A DNA stretch of 64,000 bases from positions 62,001 to 126,000 of the forward strand of contig JAIEMK010000050.1 of NCBI GenBank assembly GCA_019752295.1. The letters are read 5' to 3'. The notes under the pieces are model-generated. The model saw only the letters and a program-made list of their open reading frames with translations, ran no database searches and was not told where the DNA came from. Within the stretch, counting starts at the first letter, position 1. Each line of letters opens with the position of its first letter. This DNA comes from Chitinophagaceae bacterium (lineage in GTDB: Bacteria; Bacteroidota; Bacteroidia; Chitinophagales; Chitinophagaceae). Positions 25,920 to 35,400 of this stretch are shown here, piece by piece. Position numbers and translations under genes: made by a program.

Positions 25920-26609
25920 TTACCCGGTTTTTCCATCACGCACTGTGATTTTCTTCTTGTTTTTGTTCTTTTTTTCGAATTCTTCTACTTCTTTGGGCTT
26001 TGGCTTGGCTTTTTCAAGCGGTTTTACTGAAGCACTATCAACTAAAATAATCGCAGAATCTATTTTGTGATCAGAATCGGGCTTGTCGGTTTGTAATTCA
26101 TCCAACACATAAGTTTCGGTTTTAAGTACTGTACCGTAAGCCGGATTATAATATTTCCAGTTACCATGCTTTAAAGAATTTCCCTCATTTTTTACAATTA
26201 CCTTTTCGTATTTATCCGGAAATTTTGGATCAGGTACATCAATAGTGTCTACGGCCTTAGCGGGGTTTAGGGCCTTCCAGCTTTCTTCGTGTTCAAGCCC
26301 CATCAGATTATAATATAAACACTTTCCGTTTTTATTACCCCATCTGTAATTTTCTATCGCAATTAAATCGCCCATTAAATTAAACCTGCGCCAAACATTT
26401 TCTTTTTTTCCATTTACGAAACTACCTTCCTCTTCATAGCCCGGCTCACCTCTCAGTGGGTCTACATGAACCGCCCAAAGCCTTTGTTTTAATCCGTTTA
26501 TGTCGGTGCAATTAATCGTATCACCCTTTGCACTGATCTTATAAGTTCTACACTGGCCATCACTGCCCGAACAAATTAATAGGATTAACGGTACTAAAAA
26601 CAAACGCAT
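25920..26609 (-). CDS. Secreted YwqK/MORN-like repeat protein of unknown function
   Basis: This 229-residue protein has a short signal peptide (MRLFLVPLILLICSGSDGQ). The body contains repeats of the MORN/YwqK type: GSFVNGKKENVWRRFNLMGDLIAIENYRWGNKNGKCLYYN and, later, EGNSLKHGNWKYYNPAYGTVLKTETY. A Lys/Glu-rich low-complexity tail begins at about residue 195 (EKAKPKPKEVEEFEKKNKNKKK). Such repeats occur in proteins called YwqK antitoxins, but the signal peptide makes that role unlikely here. It precedes the sigma gene by 63 bp on the same strand. Function is not known. Confidence 0.65.
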   Translation of the reverse strand: MRLFLVPLILLICSGSDGQCRTYKISAKGDTINCTDINGLKQRLWAVHVDPLRGEPGYEEEGSFVNGKKENVWRRFNLMGDLIAIENYRWGNKNGKCLYYNLMGLEHEESWKALNPAKAVDTIDVPDPKFPDKYEKVIVKNEGNSLKHGNWKYYNPAYGTVLKTETYVLDELQTDKPDSDHKIDSAIILVDSASVKPLEKAKPKPKEVEEFEKKNKNKKKITVRDGKTG

Positions 26610-26648
26610 TATAACTAAATTAGTCCCTCGAATTTACCACTAATTAAA

Positions 26649-29180
26649 ATGCGCATGAGAAAATTAACTTTAATTATTGCTTTGATCATTTCGGTATACG
26701 GAAACGCACAAATCAAATCTACATCAGCTTCAGAACGTTTAAAGACGGCCGATCAAAAGAAAATACTTTTAAAAAAATCTTTGGTTAATCATATCAGTTT
26801 CAGAAATATCGGACCCAGTGTAATGAGTGGCAGGGTAGTAGATCTTAATGCAAATCCTGCCGACCCCACCGAATTTTATGTGGCATACGCTTCGGGCGGT
26901 TTGTGGTATACCAATAATAACGGGCAGAGCTTTACTCCCATATTCGATTCGGAATCGATATTAACCATTGGGGCAATTGCGGTAAACTGGAAGGCCAAAA
27001 TTATTTGGTTAGGCACCGGCGAAGCCAATAGCAGCAGATCTTCCTATGCAGGAATTGGCATGTATAAATCAATCGATAATGGAAAACATTGGGACTGGCT
27101 TGGCCTTCCCGAGAGTCACCATATTGGAAAGATACTGATGCATCCAACCGATGCCAATACCGTATGGGTTGCTGCATTGGGACATTTATTTTCGTTCAAT
27201 AAAGAAAGAGGTGTTTATAAAACTACTGATGGGGGAAAAATCTGGACTCAAACTTTGTTTGTCGATGATAAAACAGGTGCGGTTGACCTTGAGATCAACC
27301 CATCTAATCCAAATGAATTGTATGCTGCTATGTGGTACAGAACCAGAACAGCTTCGAATTTTGAAGAAGGTGGAAAAACAAGTGGCATCTATAAAAGTAT
27401 GGATGGAGGAAATAATTGGCAACTGATTTCCACTGCAGGAAGCGGATTTCCAAACGGGGATGGAGTGGGAAGAATTGGCTTGGCCATCTCTGCCAAAAAT
27501 CCAAATATAGTGTACGCTGTATTAGATAATCAGTTTCATCAGCCTGATACCGCTTTAAAAAAAACAGATAGTACTAAATATGTTTTACGCGATTTTAAAG
27601 ACCTTAACAAGGAACAGTTTGCTAAACTGGATGATAAAAAATTAAATGCATTTACCGGATCGAGAAGAAACGGAATTCCTTCAAAATATAATGCACAATT
27701 ATTGAAAGAGTTGGTGAGCACCGATAAATTAAAGCCGACCTGTATTTGGGATTTTTTATTTGACGCGAATACTGCATTATTCGAAACACCCATCATTGGA
27801 TGCGAAGTTTACCGTAGTGATAATAATGGTGCTAACTGGAAGAAAATGAATGATAATTCCATACCCGGATTTTTTTATAGCACTTATGGATATTATTTCG
27901 GAAAAATATTTGTGAGCCCTGTTAATGAAAATAAAGTATTCATCACAGGTGTAAATCTGATGCTGAGTAATGATGCCGGTAAAAGCTTTCAAAACATTAG
28001 TAAAGATCATGTGCACTCTGATCATCATATGCTATGGATCGATCCCACTAAAGACAGCCATATCATTAATGGTAATGATGGAGGTTGTAATATCAGCTAC
28101 GATGATGGGGCGCATTGGTTTAAAGCCAACACACCTGCGGTAGGACAGTTTTATAATATCGCTGTTGACAACGAAAAGCCTTATAATGTATATGGCGGAT
28201 TGCAGGATAACGGTACATGGTTTGGATCGAGTAGCACAGTTGAAGGATACGATTGGTATGCAAGCGGTAATAATCCTTATCAGTCTATTAATGGGGGCGA
28301 CGGTATGCAAGTGCAGGTAGATACCAGAGACAATAAAACTATTTACAGTGGTTCGCAGTATGGATATTATAGTCGCCAGAATCTGCAGACTAAAGAAAAT
28401 AAATTTATCAAACCTTCAAACGATCTTGGCGAACCCCAATATCGGTTTAACTGGCAATCGCCCATTTTGCTTAGTAAACACAACCAGGATATATTGTACT
28501 ATGGTTCCAATAAATTTCACCGCTCTTTTAATAAGGGCGATAGCTTGCCGGCTATCAGTGCTGACCTTACTACCAATCCAGCACAGGGCGATGTGCCTTT
28601 TGGAACATTAACAACCATCAGTGAAAGCCCCTTGAAATTCGGTTTGATTTATATTGGTACAGATGATGGAAATATACAAGTGAGTAAGGATGGAGGAACT
28701 AGTTGGACGCTGATTACAAAAAAATTACCCAAGGGATTATATGTAAGTCGCGTAATAGCGAGCGCCTTTCATGAAGGAAGGGTATTTGTTAGCCTGAATG
28801 GTTACAGGAATGATAATTTTCTGCCTTATTTATATGTGAGCGAAGACTATGGTGCAAGCTGGAAACAAATTGGTAAGGATCTTCCTAACGAACCGATCAA
28901 CGTAATAAAAGAAGATCACGCAGTAGATGGATTATTGTACGTGGGAACCGATGGGGGTTTATATGTTAGTGTCGATGCTGGCAATAGTTTTATGCCATGG
29001 AATAGTGGCCTGCCTTATAGCGTACCCATTCATGATATTGTAACACAGGCTCGCGAAAATGAGATCATCCTCGGAACACATGGACGAAGTATTTATATCG
29101 CAAAATTAGATGAAGTGCAGAAGCTGGTAAAAGACCCCGAATTCAGAAACAAGAAACAGGCTGAATTAGACAAAAAATAA
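26649..29180 (+). CDS. Secreted sortilin/BNR-repeat beta-propeller protein
   Basis: This 843-residue protein has a signal peptide (MRKLTLIIALIISVYGNAQ; ATG at 26649 or 26655). Many BNR/Asp-box motifs of the S-x-D-x-G-x-x-W type are visible: SIDNGKHWDW, TTDGGKIWTQ, SMDGGNNWQL, SDNNGANWKK, SKDGGTSWTL, SEDYGASWKQ, SVDAGNSFMPW. They indicate two beta-propellers, as in the VPS10/sortilin N-terminal domain and xyloglucanase-like GH74 proteins. Such proteins are often annotated as glycosyl hydrolases, but I see no catalytic pair that I can defend. It is probably a secreted binding or processing protein. A terminator follows directly. Confidence 0.85.
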   Translation: MRMRKLTLIIALIISVYGNAQIKSTSASERLKTADQKKILLKKSLVNHISFRNIGPSVMSGRVVDLNANPADPTEFYVAYASGGLWYTNNNGQSFTPIFDSESILTIGAIAVNWKAKIIWLGTGEANSSRSSYAGIGMYKSIDNGKHWDWLGLPESHHIGKILMHPTDANTVWVAALGHLFSFNKERGVYKTTDGGKIWTQTLFVDDKTGAVDLEINPSNPNELYAAMWYRTRTASNFEEGGKTSGIYKSMDGGNNWQLISTAGSGFPNGDGVGRIGLAISAKNPNIVYAVLDNQFHQPDTALKKTDSTKYVLRDFKDLNKEQFAKLDDKKLNAFTGSRRNGIPSKYNAQLLKELVSTDKLKPTCIWDFLFDANTALFETPIIGCEVYRSDNNGANWKKMNDNSIPGFFYSTYGYYFGKIFVSPVNENKVFITGVNLMLSNDAGKSFQNISKDHVHSDHHMLWIDPTKDSHIINGNDGGCNISYDDGAHWFKANTPAVGQFYNIAVDNEKPYNVYGGLQDNGTWFGSSSTVEGYDWYASGNNPYQSINGGDGMQVQVDTRDNKTIYSGSQYGYYSRQNLQTKENKFIKPSNDLGEPQYRFNWQSPILLSKHNQDILYYGSNKFHRSFNKGDSLPAISADLTTNPAQGDVPFGTLTTISESPLKFGLIYIGTDDGNIQVSKDGGTSWTLITKKLPKGLYVSRVIASAFHEGRVFVSLNGYRNDNFLPYLYVSEDYGASWKQIGKDLPNEPINVIKEDHAVDGLLYVGTDGGLYVSVDAGNSFMPWNSGLPYSVPIHDIVTQARENEIILGTHGRSIYIAKLDEVQKLVKDPEFRNKKQAELDKK

Positions 29181-29186
29181 AATTAG

Positions 29187-29216
29187 AAATAGCTTCTGAA
29201 ATTTCAGGAGCTATTT
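29187..29216. terminator. Bidirectional terminator between the BNR protein and methyltransferase genes
   Basis: A long hairpin: AAATAGCT pairs with AGCTATTT, then one T/G position, then CTGAAA pairs with TTTCAG. A run of T follows on the plus strand. It overlaps the TAG stop of the converging methyltransferase gene (29211-29213). Confidence 0.8.
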
Positions 29217-30038
29217 TTTTTGTAAGATCCACAAATCATGTCCGCCAAACTTTTCAGGATAAATACTACCATCAAAATATTTGATGATTGTAAAATTTGT
29301 TTCAATTAATTGTTCAAAAAAAACACTTGTTTCGTAAACCGAAAAATTCCTATCACCTTCCAGAAGATTTTTTGTAGAAGCCGGGAATGATTTTTCTACA
29401 ATACCATTTTTGTAGAATAGAATGGTATCACTTGATGGGAGTTTGTTCTTAAAAAAATTCCCCTGAGTGGTTACTAATAAAATCCCCCCTTTTTTTAATA
29501 CCCTTGCTAATTCGGTTACCCAGAATCTTTGAGATAATTCATTCAGGTGCGTAAATACGGAAATGCCATAGATCAGATCGAAATAATCACAGGGATAATT
29601 TGTTTTATTTGTTTGCTGTATGCAGGAAAAATACACACTTTTAATATGCTGATGATTCCATGCAATCATTGAAGCATTGGTATCTGCGCCGTATAATAAC
29701 GCATAAGGAAGAAATTGATGAAAGTGTTGAACAATCCTGCCTGTACCGCAACCCCAATCTAGAATTATAGGCATCTCCATTTGTAAATAGTCTGAACACC
29801 ATTCAAAAATTTCCTTCGCTGCTAAATTGCCGTCTTTGAAATACAGTTTATAATTGAGCTGAAAGGTCTCGTAAAGCCATTCGTCGTTCGGTAGGGCAAG
29901 GCCGGGGTTTGCTTTACAGAATTTTTTATTGGGGTAATAATATTTTGCCTTTTCGAAATAAAAATGCAAACGCTTTATTTGATGCGCAGGAAAGATATGC
30001 TGCAATAAATTTTTAAAATGAATTTTTAAAAGCGCCAT
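29211..30038 (-). CDS. Class I SAM-dependent methyltransferase
   Basis: This 275-residue protein has its SAM motif I at about residues 93-101 (ILDWGCGTGRIVQHF) and the motif II acidic residue in LYGADTNASM. FDLIYGISVFTHL and LARVLKKGGILLVTTQGN complete the Methyltransf_11/25-like fold. The N-terminal 60 residues (IFPAHQIKRLHFYFEKAKYYYPNKKFCKANPG) are helical and basic. Similar proteins are found in surface-polysaccharide and secondary-metabolite loci, but no such locus is here. It lies 23 bp upstream of nothing related; pdxJ is the next gene on the same strand and may be co-transcribed. Confidence 0.8.
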   Translation of the reverse strand: MALLKIHFKNLLQHIFPAHQIKRLHFYFEKAKYYYPNKKFCKANPGLALPNDEWLYETFQLNYKLYFKDGNLAAKEIFEWCSDYLQMEMPIILDWGCGTGRIVQHFHQFLPYALLYGADTNASMIAWNHQHIKSVYFSCIQQTNKTNYPCDYFDLIYGISVFTHLNELSQRFWVTELARVLKKGGILLVTTQGNFFKNKLPSSDTILFYKNGIVEKSFPASTKNLLEGDRNFSVYETSVFFEQLIETNFTIIKYFDGSIYPEKFGGHDLWILQKK

Positions 30039-30061
30039 AAAAATCTATTAATGCGAACAAA

Positions 30062-30781
30062 TTATTGCAATTGGCGCTGATACATTTGAATGGCATTTTC
30101 ATATCCAAGATAAAGGGCATCGCAAACCAGAGCATGGCCAATACTTACTTCATCCAGCCAGGAAATATGTTGTTTAAAATATTTTAGATTCTTCAGGTCC
30201 AGATCGTGCCCGGCATTGATGCCTAATTTTAATTCCTTTGCTTTTTCTGCTGCTACGATATAAGGGTTAATGGCGTTCACCCTTTCTCCATTTGCATACT
30301 GCACGGCATAACCCTCAGTATATAATTCTATTCTATCTGTTCCCGTTAAAGCAGCGCCTTCTACCATTTCAATAACAGGATCAACAAATATGGATACACG
30401 GATACCTGCTTTTTTGAAAACAGCAATGATGTCGATTAAATATTGTTTGTGTTTGATCGTATCCCATCCATGATCGCTTGTCAACTGGCCCAATGCATCC
30501 GGAACTAGGGTCACTTGGTGTGGCTTGGTTTCCAGTACAAGGTCAACAAATTTTTCTTCGGTGGGGTTGCCTTCAATATTGAACTCTGTAGTGATGATTT
30601 TTCTAATCGCACGCACATCATCGTAACGGATATGCCTTTCGTCGGGACGCGGATGCACTGTAACGCCATTGGCTCCAAAACGTTCGGCGTCAACCGCCGC
30701 TTTTACTACATCAGGATTATTGCCCCCCCTACTATTTCGAATGGTGGCAAATTTGTTAATATTCACGCTTAATTTGGTCAT
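30062..30781 (-). CDS. pdxJ: Pyridoxine 5'-phosphate synthase
   Basis: This 239-residue TIM-barrel enzyme condenses 1-deoxy-D-xylulose 5-phosphate with 3-amino-2-oxopropyl phosphate to make pyridoxine 5'-phosphate. Family motifs are visible in order: KLSVNINKFATIRNSRGG at the N-terminus, GANGVTVHPRPDERHI, NIEGNPTEEKF, HQVTLVPD, VSIFVDPV, GTDRIELYTE, GINAGHDLDLKNL and VSIGHALVCDAL. The start is secure because the N-terminus matches the family exactly. The -7 box lies only 4 nt upstream of the ATG. The gene pair with the preceding methyltransferase has a 23-bp gap. Confidence 0.96.
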   Translation of the reverse strand: MTKLSVNINKFATIRNSRGGNNPDVVKAAVDAERFGANGVTVHPRPDERHIRYDDVRAIRKIITTEFNIEGNPTEEKFVDLVLETKPHQVTLVPDALGQLTSDHGWDTIKHKQYLIDIIAVFKKAGIRVSIFVDPVIEMVEGAALTGTDRIELYTEGYAVQYANGERVNAINPYIVAAEKAKELKLGINAGHDLDLKNLKYFKQHISWLDEVSIGHALVCDALYLGYENAIQMYQRQLQ

Positions 30782-30785
30782 TTTG

Positions 30786-30793
30786 CAAAGATA
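30786..30793 (-). promoter_or_regulatory. -7 promoter element of pdxJ (TATCTTTG)
   Basis: Perfect TAnnTTTG followed by C, with four bases (CAAA) between it and the pdxJ ATG. The start codon is well supported by homology, so the mRNA is very likely leaderless. Confidence 0.65.
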
Positions 30794-30822
30794 GGCAGAA
30801 TCGGCAAGTAGAGATTAATAGC

Positions 30823-30830
30823 TAACTTTG
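30823..30830 (+). promoter_or_regulatory. -7 promoter element of the ubiD-family gene (TAACTTTG)
   Basis: Perfect TAnnTTTG followed by T, 34 nt before the ATG at 30865. It is divergent from the pdxJ promoter, and the two boxes are 29 bp apart. Confidence 0.6.
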
Positions 30831-30864
30831 TTTAACTATTCGAACATAGAATTGTAGTTATCAT

Positions 30865-32706
30865 ATGAGTTATGCATCGCTTGAAGCTTGTTTGAACGAT
30901 TTGGAAGCCCATGGTCATCTGCTTAGAATCAAAGAGGCTGTTGATCCACATTTAGAAATGGCAGCAATCCATTTAAGGGTATATGATGCCAAGGGGCCTG
31001 CATTATTATTTGAAAATGTGAAAGGTTCACGTTTCAGGGCCGCATCTAATATTTTTGGAACAATCGAAAGAAGTAAATTTATTTTTAGGGATACTTTTAA
31101 ATTGGTTCAGCAATTGATTGAACTAAAAGGGAATCCGGTAAAAGCATTCAAACATCCTTTATCGAATTTCAACACCGGACTGGCAGCGATGAAGGCTTTG
31201 CCACTTAAAAATCCGTTTAATAAATCTGCTCAGTTTGAAGAAATAAATATTTCTGATCTGCCGCTGATTCAACACTGGCCAATGGATGGAGGTGCTTTTG
31301 TAACGCTACCTCAGGTATACTCTGAAGACCCCGGGCAACCAGGAATCATGCAATCGAATCTGGGTATGTACCGGATTCAATTAACCGGAAACGATTATAT
31401 TTTAAATAAAGAGATCGGCTTGCACTACCAATTGCACCGTGGAATTGGCGTACATCAAACAAAAGCAAATAAGTTGGGGCAGGCTTTAAAAATAAGTTGT
31501 TTTGTAGGCGGACCTCCCGCTCATTCCGTGGCTGCCGTGATGCCCTTGCCGGAAGGAATTAGTGAAATGACTTTTGCCGGAGTGCTTGGTGGAAGACGAT
31601 TCAGGTACGATTATGCAGATGGATTCGCTATTAGTACAGACGCAGATTTTATTCTTACCGGGGAAGTTTATCCCGGCGAAAATAAGCCAGAAGGCCCCTT
31701 TGGCGATCATCTTGGTTATTATAGTTTAAAACATCCTTTTCCTTTAGTACGTGTACACAAAGTGTACGCTAAAAAAAATGCTATCTGGCCTTTTACCGTT
31801 GTTGGACGACCCCCTCAGGAAGATACCAGTTTTGGGGAATTGATACATGAGTTAACGGGTTCGGCAATTCCTTTGGAAGTGCCGGGACTAAAAGAAGTAC
31901 ACGCAGTAGATGCTGCAGGAGTACATCCGCTTTTACTGGCTATCGGTAGTGAACGATATACACCCTACCTGCTTACCAAGAGGCCTGCAGAATTATTAAC
32001 CATTGCAAATCATATACTGGGCACGGGGCAATTAAGTTTAGCCAAATTCTTATTCATCACTGCTGATGATACGAACAGGCTAACAACACATGATGTGCCT
32101 GCATACATGTCGTATTTGTTAGAAAGGATCGACCTGACCAGAGATATTCATTTTCATACACAAACTACTATTGATACACTTGATTATTCGGGCACAAATA
32201 TCAATGCCGGCAGTAAAGTGGTGTTTGCTGCTTATGGCGAACCCATCAGGGAATTGGCAGGAGAAATTCCTTCAGTGTTAAATGAGCTAAATGGATTTGG
32301 ACCCGCTAAAATTGTGATGCCGGGTACTGTAGCTTTGCAAGCAAATGGCTTCAGTACATACGAGCAAGCAGATATTGAAATGAAAAGCTTGGACCAACAA
32401 TTAGCTGATCAGATCGATGCATTGAAAGTCATTCCATTGATAGTGATATGTGATGATGCTGATTTTGTTTCAAAAAATCTGAACAATTATTTATGGGTAA
32501 CTTATACGCGCTGTAATCCCTCTCATGACATTTACGGAGTTGCTTCGTTTACCCAGCACAAACATTGGGGCTGTAAAGGGCCATTGATAATTGATGCAAG
32601 AATTAAACCACATCATGCACCACCACTGGTTAAAGATGTTGCTGTAGAAAAAAAGATTGACCCGCTCTTTGAAAAGGGTGGCAGCCTATATGGTGTAATA
32701 CAATAA
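30865..32706 (+). CDS. UbiD-family prenyl-FMN-dependent decarboxylase
   Basis: This 613-residue protein is of the UbiD family, which decarboxylates aromatic or alpha,beta-unsaturated acids with prenylated FMN. Core motifs include VKGSRFRAASNIFGT, the long GMYRIQLTGND...HRGIGVHQ region, and the cofactor/catalytic segment GEVYPGENKPEGPFGDHLGYYS. The latter is followed by VHKVYAKKNAIWPFTVVGRPPQED. The C-terminal NLNNYLWVTYTRCNPSHDIYG is also typical. In Bacteroidota the long form is usually annotated as the menaquinone-pathway decarboxylase, but the substrate cannot be read from the sequence. The UbiX flavin prenyltransferase is not in the window. Confidence 0.88.
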   Translation: MSYASLEACLNDLEAHGHLLRIKEAVDPHLEMAAIHLRVYDAKGPALLFENVKGSRFRAASNIFGTIERSKFIFRDTFKLVQQLIELKGNPVKAFKHPLSNFNTGLAAMKALPLKNPFNKSAQFEEINISDLPLIQHWPMDGGAFVTLPQVYSEDPGQPGIMQSNLGMYRIQLTGNDYILNKEIGLHYQLHRGIGVHQTKANKLGQALKISCFVGGPPAHSVAAVMPLPEGISEMTFAGVLGGRRFRYDYADGFAISTDADFILTGEVYPGENKPEGPFGDHLGYYSLKHPFPLVRVHKVYAKKNAIWPFTVVGRPPQEDTSFGELIHELTGSAIPLEVPGLKEVHAVDAAGVHPLLLAIGSERYTPYLLTKRPAELLTIANHILGTGQLSLAKFLFITADDTNRLTTHDVPAYMSYLLERIDLTRDIHFHTQTTIDTLDYSGTNINAGSKVVFAAYGEPIRELAGEIPSVLNELNGFGPAKIVMPGTVALQANGFSTYEQADIEMKSLDQQLADQIDALKVIPLIVICDDADFVSKNLNNYLWVTYTRCNPSHDIYGVASFTQHKHWGCKGPLIIDARIKPHHAPPLVKDVAVEKKIDPLFEKGGSLYGVIQ

Positions 32707-32727
32707 TTTTTCGGTGGGTTGCAGCAT

Positions 32728-32760
32728 AAAAAAACCGATCAATAAACGACCGGCTTTTTT
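32728..32760. terminator. Bidirectional terminator between the ubiD-family and DUF2911 genes
   Basis: AAAAAA and CCG pair with CGG and TTTTTT around a loop of about 13 nt, with one internal mismatch. A and T runs on both sides suit the two converging genes. Confidence 0.7.
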
Positions 32761-32777
32761 AAATTAATTTCTGTGCT

Positions 32778-33299
32778 CTATTTTACCTGAAAGCTAACAA
32801 GATTGTCGCCCCATAAGAGAGATACTTTTCCGGAGGCATCAACTAAGAAAGTCATCCGTTCGGAGAAATTTGCTGCTTTAGAAGATTTTGCAGTTACTCT
32901 TAAAGCATCGTCAGCTTCTTTGTACTGAAATGCGCCCCATTGTTTCCATGTTTTATTAAAAATGATTGTCCATTCTCCCCCTTTTACAACTGAAAAGAGT
33001 CCATACTTTCCTGCTGCTAAAGGCTTTCCTTCGATAGTAACATCTTTTGAAATTTCGAAAACGGTTGCATTGTTTGCACCGGTACGCCAAACTTGTCCTT
33101 CCATCGGCTCAAGGTCTTTTCCAATAGTTCTACCTTTTACTCCGGGTTGACTATAATCAATTGTAATAACAGCTCCTGATGAAATTGTTTCGCTCGCTTT
33201 TGCTGGCGGACTTGGTGGCTTTGATTTATCGTCTTGCGCAAATGTGGTTTGCGTAAATAAGAAACCGATAACGGCAGTTAAGAGAAATATTTTTTTCAT
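32778..33299 (-). CDS. DUF2911-family exported protein
   Basis: This 173-residue protein has a clear signal peptide (MKKIFLLTAVIGFLFTQTTFAQ). The DUF2911 body is ITIDYSQPGVKGRTIGKDLEPMEGQVWRTGANNATVFEISKDVTIEGKPLAAGKYGLFSV, then WTIIFNKTWKQWGAFQYKEADDALRV. It is predicted to be a beta-sandwich. The family is widespread in Bacteroidota and has no assigned function. The gene is monocistronic and convergent with the ubiD-family gene. Confidence 0.85.
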   Translation of the reverse strand: MKKIFLLTAVIGFLFTQTTFAQDDKSKPPSPPAKASETISSGAVITIDYSQPGVKGRTIGKDLEPMEGQVWRTGANNATVFEISKDVTIEGKPLAAGKYGLFSVVKGGEWTIIFNKTWKQWGAFQYKEADDALRVTAKSSKAANFSERMTFLVDASGKVSLLWGDNLVSFQVK

Positions 33300-33373
33300 A
33301 TTGGTGATTTAGACATTGAATGTATAAGAAAATAAGCGCTTGTACACGGATAATATTATGAGTGGTCGGCGCT

Positions 33374-35227
33374 TTAATTTACGGCAACAAAGTCGGGCTT
33401 TTTAACTAACTGGCTATTATATTTATAACGGAGTGCTGTGTTAAATACAATATTCCAGGGGTTCATATTATTGAGCGTTTTAGGATAGTAGTAGGCGCGT
33501 AATTCCATTGTTCCAAAAACCAAGTTTTCGTTTCTTGTTCGGGCACCGCCACCAAATGCACTATAAATCTGCCCTTTTGTAATATCCTGACCCTTCTCTC
33601 TCATATAACTAATATTGGTGAAGCCGAATGGGGCGAAATTGAATCCAAAAAATTTCCAGGTGTTATAAAAAACACATTCATAATTAAATGTAATTCTGGT
33701 GGAGGCTTTTAAAGTTCTATCGCCCAAATCGGGTAACCCGTAAATGCTTGAAATATACAATGGTTCGTTTAAACGAGTTCTGGCAAGCTGCGTAACACTG
33801 CCACTCATAAACTGTCTTGTCAACCACTTGCTATTTGTGATTTTCCTTAACCGGGTAAAATATTCGACAGCAGTTAAAAAAGAAATGTCCTGAAATTCTT
33901 TATCATTAAAATAAGTACCTGTTCTGAAAATAAAATTCAGATAAGATTTTCTTCTGGTGAAGTAGTTGCGCTGGTAATCAAAACCCAGATAGGGTCTTGA
34001 AATATTATTGCGATTGGTCCAACCACTTATCAAGGATATCGAAAAACCTTCCGGTACGTCTTCATTTCTACCAAAACCATAAATATAATTGGTATGATAA
34101 TAGTCTTGTTCGAAAACAGATACCGAAGCCAAAACGGAAGTGAGGTTTGAATAGTCGCTATTATAATTCAACTTATAAATATCGGGCATATCGTAGAAAT
34201 GGCGATAAACACTTCTTAACGCTACAAGGTGTTTCAAACGTTTTTTAATTTGTTCCGATAAGCCTTTTCTGGCGCCTACATTGTATCCAACCCAGGCATC
34301 AAGTATGCGATATTGGTATTTAAAATCTGAATTGTATAAAGAATCACTGATATAATTGTTTTTGGTAAAGCGGATGGATGCTTCATAACTACCAGTCCAT
34401 AAACTATACGGATTTACTAAAGGCAGGTCTGCTTTAAAATACCAGACGGTCTCTTCTTTTCTTCCCGAATTAAATGCATTTTCAAAATTACTGAAGCCCA
34501 TATTGATGCTCGCAAAACTTCCAAAAATATTTCTTTTTAGGAATTGCCCTCCAAATCCATAGTGTGGTGTTCTGTCAAGGTCGATTATGTTTTTAAATGC
34601 AATCCGATCACCGGTACCAGCTACGTTATCATCATTCACTTCAAAGTTGATGAGTTTTTCGCTTCCTAGGTCGGCACTTCCTCCAACAGGAAATACATCT
34701 TTGCACACAACAGTAACATCTACTTCATTCGGAAATTGGGCATTGTTTTTTATGCGAATTTGGGCGTCTTGCAAATAACTAATATCACGCAAATACCTTT
34801 CGTTATCTGCTACCAGAGCCGGATACAAAGTATCTCCTGCTGCAAAAAATAAATTTCGCCTGATTACTCTTTCTGCTGTGTTAGGGTGTAATTTATTACC
34901 AATATCGTTAAAGAAGTTTTGGATGCTGGAATGAGAAGTATCGTTTATGATTTCATTGAAGTTTAATTTCTGCACGACGATCTTATGAATGATCTTTCCT
35001 TTGAAGCGCATAAAACTTTCTTCATTTTTTTTTGCACCCTCTTCAGCCGAAGGTGGAATCTGTCCGCTTACCGATATGGTTTTACCGATCTTGCCCAATA
35101 ACCCTTTTTTCTTTGCTAAAAAAAAAGTGTCGGCACCATCCTTCAACTGACATCCTGCTGTTAAAGGGCTTAACAGCATCAGGATCAGTATCGCTACTAA
35201 AGAGTATGTGATTGAACTTCGGAGCAT
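33374..35227 (-). CDS. POTRA-containing BamA/TamA-like outer-membrane protein
   Basis: From ATG 35227 (MLRSSITYSLVAILILMLLSPLTAGC) this is a 617-residue protein. The signal ends in a lipobox-like TAGC, so it may be lipidated. A POTRA-like domain spans about 70-170 (IHKIVVQKLNFNEII... NRLF-type segment VIRRNLFFAAGDTLYPALVADNERYLRDISYLQDAQIRI...NEVDVTVVCKDVF). The C-terminal two thirds are aromatic-rich amphipathic strands of an outer-membrane barrel. It is too diverged to be called BamA; it resembles accessory Omp85-like proteins of Bacteroidota. A longer frame to 35266 is ruled out by the promoter at 35234-35241. Confidence 0.78.
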   Translation of the reverse strand: MLRSSITYSLVAILILMLLSPLTAGCQLKDGADTFFLAKKKGLLGKIGKTISVSGQIPPSAEEGAKKNEESFMRFKGKIIHKIVVQKLNFNEIINDTSHSSIQNFFNDIGNKLHPNTAERVIRRNLFFAAGDTLYPALVADNERYLRDISYLQDAQIRIKNNAQFPNEVDVTVVCKDVFPVGGSADLGSEKLINFEVNDDNVAGTGDRIAFKNIIDLDRTPHYGFGGQFLKRNIFGSFASINMGFSNFENAFNSGRKEETVWYFKADLPLVNPYSLWTGSYEASIRFTKNNYISDSLYNSDFKYQYRILDAWVGYNVGARKGLSEQIKKRLKHLVALRSVYRHFYDMPDIYKLNYNSDYSNLTSVLASVSVFEQDYYHTNYIYGFGRNEDVPEGFSISLISGWTNRNNISRPYLGFDYQRNYFTRRKSYLNFIFRTGTYFNDKEFQDISFLTAVEYFTRLRKITNSKWLTRQFMSGSVTQLARTRLNEPLYISSIYGLPDLGDRTLKASTRITFNYECVFYNTWKFFGFNFAPFGFTNISYMREKGQDITKGQIYSAFGGGARTRNENLVFGTMELRAYYYPKTLNNMNPWNIVFNTALRYKYNSQLVKKPDFVAVN

Positions 35228-35233
35228 TCGAGG

Positions 35234-35241
35234 CAAATATA
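35234..35241 (-). promoter_or_regulatory. -7 promoter element of the BamA-like gene (TATATTTG)
   Basis: Perfect TAnnTTTG followed by C, 6 nt before the ATG at 35227. It both fixes the start and suggests a leaderless transcript. Confidence 0.62.
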
Positions 35242-35400
35242 ATGTTATGAGCGTCATCCACTTCAATATTCAACAATCGCCCGGCCGTTTATGTATCAAT
35301 ATTGTTGATTTAAGCAGAAATAATTAAATTGATAAGAATTTCCGGCAAGCATCGGGTTAAAGATTTTCTAAAGTTTTCATTTTACACTAAAACTAATTTT

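Noticed and set aside
25920-26609. YwqK-type antitoxin
   Set aside because: The repeats are YwqK/MORN-like, but the protein has a signal peptide and no toxin gene is adjacent.
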